A stretch of 24,427 nucleotides of DNA, taken from positions 1 to 24,427 of the IMG/VR virus record IMGVR_UViG_3300037585_000006; one strand, written 5' to 3'. Positions 22,118-24,427 of this stretch are shown here, in pieces. The translations under genes were made by a program, and so were the position numbers. How positions within the stretch are numbered: position 1 is the stretch's first letter; every line of letters starts with the position of its first letter. The notes beneath the pieces are model-generated. The model saw nothing but the letters and a program-made list of their open reading frames with translations, ran no database searches and was not told the DNA's origin. The stretch is from a virus.

Positions 22118-23509
22118 TTAGCGTGAAAGTCCCTTAACACTACTGTAAGCGAGGGTCAGTTTGGGTTTCGTGTATCCGTTGAGTGAGAGGTCTGTAATTG
22201 CCCATACGAGGGCATCAAGTCTATCTGGGGAACCAATCGACCCTAGTGGTTCCCATGTTCTCATTTGTGTTTCTAATTCGTTTAGTGTAGCCCCATCAGG
22301 GGGATTAGCTACGTGCTTAACAAGACCACGCTCGTATAAGGCAGATATGGGTTCAGCACGGGCAAACTTACCGCGAGATGCTCGTACAGCTTTATAAGGG
22401 ACAGTCTCATCTTCACCGTGTATGGTTGTTTTAACCATGTCACCACCTTGGTTTACCTCAGCTACAATACGGTCAGCTTGATGGTGGTGGTATAATTCTA
22501 TGGCCTTCATAGCCCATCCCTGGGGAGACAGTCTATCTGTGTAGTCACCCAAGACGTAAGCAACACCGTTGACATCTATACCTGCAACGACAATACCTGT
22601 CATATCACTTTCAGCATTAGATGTAACAGCAGGGTCAAGAGCAACGACAATACGGGCTAAGTCAGGTACATCCTCATGTTTAACTGAGGCATCATCTAAC
22701 ATAGCCGTAGTCCAAAGTGCGCCTTCAGCTTCCTCTAGCACTTCAGCGTAGAGTTCCTGTCTACCAATACGCGTACCTTCGTACTGTTCCCTAACAGCAG
22801 TTAAGTATGTACCAGCAAGGTTAGCAGAGTTATCAAAAGTGCTACCACTGGTAACTGTAGTCTTAGGGTTCTTCAGTAACTCTCTCATCAACTTAGTTGG
22901 CTTGGGAGTTGTCGTTACACAAACACGCGGGTGCTTGCCTAAACGCAGACAGAACTGGAGCATCTGCCAGGTGTCTATATCTTTGTTCCACGCGGCAAGC
23001 TCATCACACCAAGCGGCTGAGAACTGAGGACCACGTAAACGCTCAGGTTCCTCTGCTGAGTAAAACTCAACCTTAGCACCATTGGCCCAGGTAAGTGATC
23101 TCTTAGTAGGGGACCATTCGGGAAAGCCTGTTAGCTTACCGTTGTAATCTTTGTCATGCTTCCAGCATACCGATAGAAAACCACTCTCGCCTTTTACCAT
23201 GACACGTTCTATGTCTGAGTTGGTAGAGGCCACACAAGCTATACGCTTATGTCCTAGCTTGACTTGCTCTCGTACCCACTCAGCACCACAACGGGTCTTA
23301 CCGAAGCCACGACCAGCATTGATTAACCAAGTGTTCCAGTCTTTATCGGGAGGAGGAAACTGAGCATCACGACCCCAGAAACTCCAGTCATGCTGGAGTT
23401 CATCTACTTTGTCTGGACCCAGTGCAGCAAACAGTTCTTTTACCTTAGTTGCTGGGAGACTTCTAAGCGTATCTGCTGTTATCTTGCGGGTCATCTTCTT
23501 GTTGGTCAT
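22118..23509 (-). CDS. terL: Terminase large subunit
   Basis: The packaging ATPase-nuclease. Start ATG 23509 is chosen because AGGA lies ten bases upstream, giving 463 residues; a TTG at 23518 is too close to the same site. ATPase motifs: Walker A INAGRGFGKTRCG at about residues 63-75, Walker B with catalytic acid FSAAWCDELAAW (about 163-174), and coupling segment VTTTPKPTKL. Nuclease: VALDPAVTSNAESDMTGIVV supplies two Asp near 292 and 302, IVAEVNQGGD a Glu, and DRLDALVWAI the final Asp. It cuts concatemers and drives DNA through the portal. The gene overlaps TerS by 47 nt. The order TerS-TerL-portal is standard. Confidence 0.95.
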   Translation of the reverse strand: MTNKKMTRKITADTLRSLPATKVKELFAALGPDKVDELQHDWSFWGRDAQFPPPDKDWNTWLINAGRGFGKTRCGAEWVREQVKLGHKRIACVASTNSDIERVMVKGESGFLSVCWKHDKDYNGKLTGFPEWSPTKRSLTWANGAKVEFYSAEEPERLRGPQFSAAWCDELAAWNKDIDTWQMLQFCLRLGKHPRVCVTTTPKPTKLMRELLKNPKTTVTSGSTFDNSANLAGTYLTAVREQYEGTRIGRQELYAEVLEEAEGALWTTAMLDDASVKHEDVPDLARIVVALDPAVTSNAESDMTGIVVAGIDVNGVAYVLGDYTDRLSPQGWAMKAIELYHHHQADRIVAEVNQGGDMVKTTIHGEDETVPYKAVRASRGKFARAEPISALYERGLVKHVANPPDGATLNELETQMRTWEPLGSIGSPDRLDALVWAITDLSLNGYTKPKLTLAYSSVKGLSR

Positions 23510-23897
23510 CGGGGTCAAGTCCTAAGAGTGTCATAATCTGATCTGCTGCTGACACATCAAGCTCAGGGTCAATCTCTTGCTCAACCTCGTTGATAGTGTT
23601 CTGAGGCGACCAACCAGCTTTAGCTCTCAAGGCCAACTCTTGTGACTTAAATGTGGCAGAGTCTTTAGCATCACCATTGATAGCCTGGTCATAAACTCTT
23701 GAGCCAATACGAGATATGATATCGGAATGCTCTGCATCCCAGAGTTTACCATATATTTTATAGAAGGTAGTCATAGAGCTTGGCGCATTCTGTAGATGCT
23801 GCATAGAACGTAGGGTATCTATTCTAGAAACACCACCACGGACACACTTAACCACATGGTTCTCTATGGTCTTACTGTAGGGTAGTTTCTTTGCCAT
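23463..23897 (-). CDS. terS: Putative terminase small subunit
   Basis: A 144-residue helical protein just upstream of TerL. The N-terminal half (IENHVVKCVRGGVSRIDTLR, NAPSSMTTFYKIYGKLWDAE) has helix-turn-helix character expected of the DNA-binding part. The middle (SATFKSQELALRAKAGWSPQ) is the oligomerisation-type helix, and the C-terminus is acidic (DPDDQQEDDPQDN), as in TerS tails that touch TerL. It recognises the packaging start site. The ATG has only weak GTGAG/GGTAAG upstream, and the leader contains a predicted RNA fold that could limit initiation. Assignment is mainly by position and size, supported by composition. Confidence 0.78.
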   Translation of the reverse strand: MAKKLPYSKTIENHVVKCVRGGVSRIDTLRSMQHLQNAPSSMTTFYKIYGKLWDAEHSDIISRIGSRVYDQAINGDAKDSATFKSQELALRAKAGWSPQNTINEVEQEIDPELDVSAADQIMTLLGLDPDDQQEDDPQDNSRYA

Positions 23898-23920
23898 CTT
23901 ACCAGTCTCACTTATATGTA

Positions 23921-23998
23921 TTCCCCCGTGAACCCCAGCAAGACCGCTTCTGTGAACGATGAAGGGTGTGGAAGTTCGTCTTGGTTGAACAGGGGGAA
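23921..23998 (-). promoter_or_regulatory. Foldable 5' leader of the packaging operon
   Basis: On the minus transcript UUCCCCC (23998-23992) can pair with GGGGGAA (23927-23921). Inside this closing stem further nested pairs are available: AACC/GGUU, AAGAC/GUCUU and GAAC/GUUC. The fold ends 23 nt before the TerS start. It was read by eye and could control TerS translation or protect the RNA end. Confidence 0.4.
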
Positions 23999-24079
23999 AT
24001 AGGGTATGTCGCTCCTGTGAAGGACCACGACAAAAACAAGAGTTATAGCGTATCGTCGTTATCCCCTAACAAGAGATAG

Positions 24080-24153
24080 CTCTAGAGTAACTCTAGTGTT
24101 ATTGTTTATGATGATGACGACGATGTGCTTATAGCACTAGAGCAACTCTAGAG
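24080..24153. repeat. Inverted repeat built of CTAGAG palindromes
   Basis: Arms 24080-24102 and 24131-24153 are inverted copies matching at 20 of 23 positions, with a 28-bp spacer. Each arm is itself a small hairpin: CTAGAG TAA CTCTAG (24082-24096) and CTAGAG CAA CTCTAG (24137-24151). A cruciform, an operator pair or an origin/terminase site would fit. No identity is claimed. Confidence 0.75.
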
Positions 24154-24201
24154 GTTACTTTAGTTAGTGTCTTACTATACTATATAGACATATTCAAGAA
24201 A

Positions 24202-24230
24202 ATTATACCCTAAAAAATAAACTATTTTAT
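24202..24230 (-). promoter_or_regulatory. Possible sigma70-type promoter for the late block
   Basis: The minus strand has a perfect TATAAT at 24207-24202 in an AT-rich stretch. The -35 position 17-18 bp upstream (ATAAAA or TATAAA) matches TTGACA at only three of six bases. Transcription would begin near 24195, giving a leader of about 300 nt before TerS that includes the inverted repeat and the foldable segment. A weak or activator-dependent promoter is possible; phage-specific late promoters cannot be excluded. Confidence 0.35.
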
Positions 24231-24338
24231 ATCTCGTTGATAACTAATGATTCTTTTTTGTTTGTCGTTGGCTTATCGTGTGTAAATGTGGGCGAGGTGT
24301 GTCATTTAGGTTACAGTCAAAAGTAATTTCTTATTTTG

Positions 24339-24381
24339 GATTCGTAGGTGGAGACCCGAATCACCTGATTAGTTGGCCTAC
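24339..24381. repeat. Overlapping inverted repeats (alternative hairpins)
   Basis: GATTCG 24339-24344 pairs with CGAATC 24357-24362; AGGTG 24346-24350 pairs with CACCT 24362-24366; GTAGG 24344-24348 pairs with CCTAC 24377-24381. These are mutually exclusive or pseudoknot-like pairings in 43 bp. The central GTGGAGACCC (24348-24357) recurs exactly at 12410-12419 in the other structured gap. Confidence 0.5.
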
Positions 24382-24427
24382 AATATCTAGGGACCCATGT
24401 CAACCCCTGCCTGGATCACGAATTGTT

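Larger units (their letters stand above)
23898..24427. other. Gene-free region upstream of the packaging genes
   Basis: No reading frame with a ribosome site is found on either strand over 530 bp. The part from about 24170 to 24280 is AT-rich. The region holds a foldable leader (23921-23998), a large inverted repeat (24080-24153), one good -10 hexamer (24202-24207) and a clustered inverted repeat (24339-24381). It is the likely control region of the late block and a candidate site for packaging start or replication origin; nothing shows which. Confidence 0.7.

Noticed and set aside
23990-24040. Small hairpin GTCG...CGAC with GTGA loop as a plus-strand terminator
   Set aside because: No U-run follows on either strand and no gene ends there.
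24335-24390. tRNA-like 3' arm (GATTCG...CGAATCC)
   Set aside because: The stem has a 12-nt loop instead of seven, and no anticodon or D arm can be fitted on either strand.
24350-24400. TTGACA on the minus strand near the right edge as a -35 box
   Set aside because: At 17 bp spacing the next hexamer is TAGGCC; the TATTGT candidate is only 12 bp away. No usable -10.

Overview
This window is part of a tailed bacteriophage genome of the siphovirus type: long tail, with a tape measure and a tail tube but no sheath or contractile baseplate genes. Every gene I can support is on the minus strand, so the window reads right to left as one late (structural and lysis) block. Family resemblances such as the XkdF-type protease fused to a Cys/Trp 'FGDPNME' module, the 17-residue-repeat S74 fibre, the short 'INDVEYN' protein and the 'RIWPRL' holin are from memory and are typical of uncultured marine phages infecting Alphaproteobacteria. 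The host is inferred only; no tRNA, integrase or host gene is present to fix it.

Layout in transcription order. 24427-23898: about 530 bp without genes, holding inverted repeats, a promoter-like site and a foldable leader. 23897-20758: packaging (TerS, TerL, portal). 20758-15600: head genes, namely a small portal-linked protein, a virion-type protein with six 23-residue repeats, the maturation protease, a scaffold-like protein, a decoration-like protein and the major capsid protein. 15553-15580: a strong hairpin. 15501-13395: an unknown conserved protein, then connector, stopper, neck/tail-completion and tail-terminator proteins. 13373-12462: tail tube. 12461-12321: a gene-free 140 bp with a predicted H-type pseudoknot/terminator and a duplicated operator-like repeat. 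12320-11581: two tail assembly chaperone frames with a candidate -1 frameshift. 11588-1542: tape measure, distal tail protein, repeat-rich fibre with an S74 chaperone, two small proteins, a tail-tip protein, a GNAT acetyltransferase, the central hub/tip protein and a second fibre-like protein. 1531-1: lysis block with an M15 endopeptidase, a holin, a predicted one-piece spanin (lipobox plus C-terminal membrane segment), a small membrane/coiled-coil protein and a gene cut by the window edge.

The genes are tightly packed. There are stop/start overlaps (TAATG at 337, 18989 and 20758; ATGA at 1154-1157; TAGTG at 11925) and overlaps of 8 to 55 nt, so translational coupling is likely. Only three gene-free gaps exceed about 90 bp, and each contains RNA-structure or repeat signals. 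The least routine observations are the pseudoknot between tail tube and chaperone genes, the shifted chaperone frame, the protease whose usual 'LVDRPAN' tail is encoded by the next gene in another frame, and the acetyltransferase sitting where a tail peptidase is often found.
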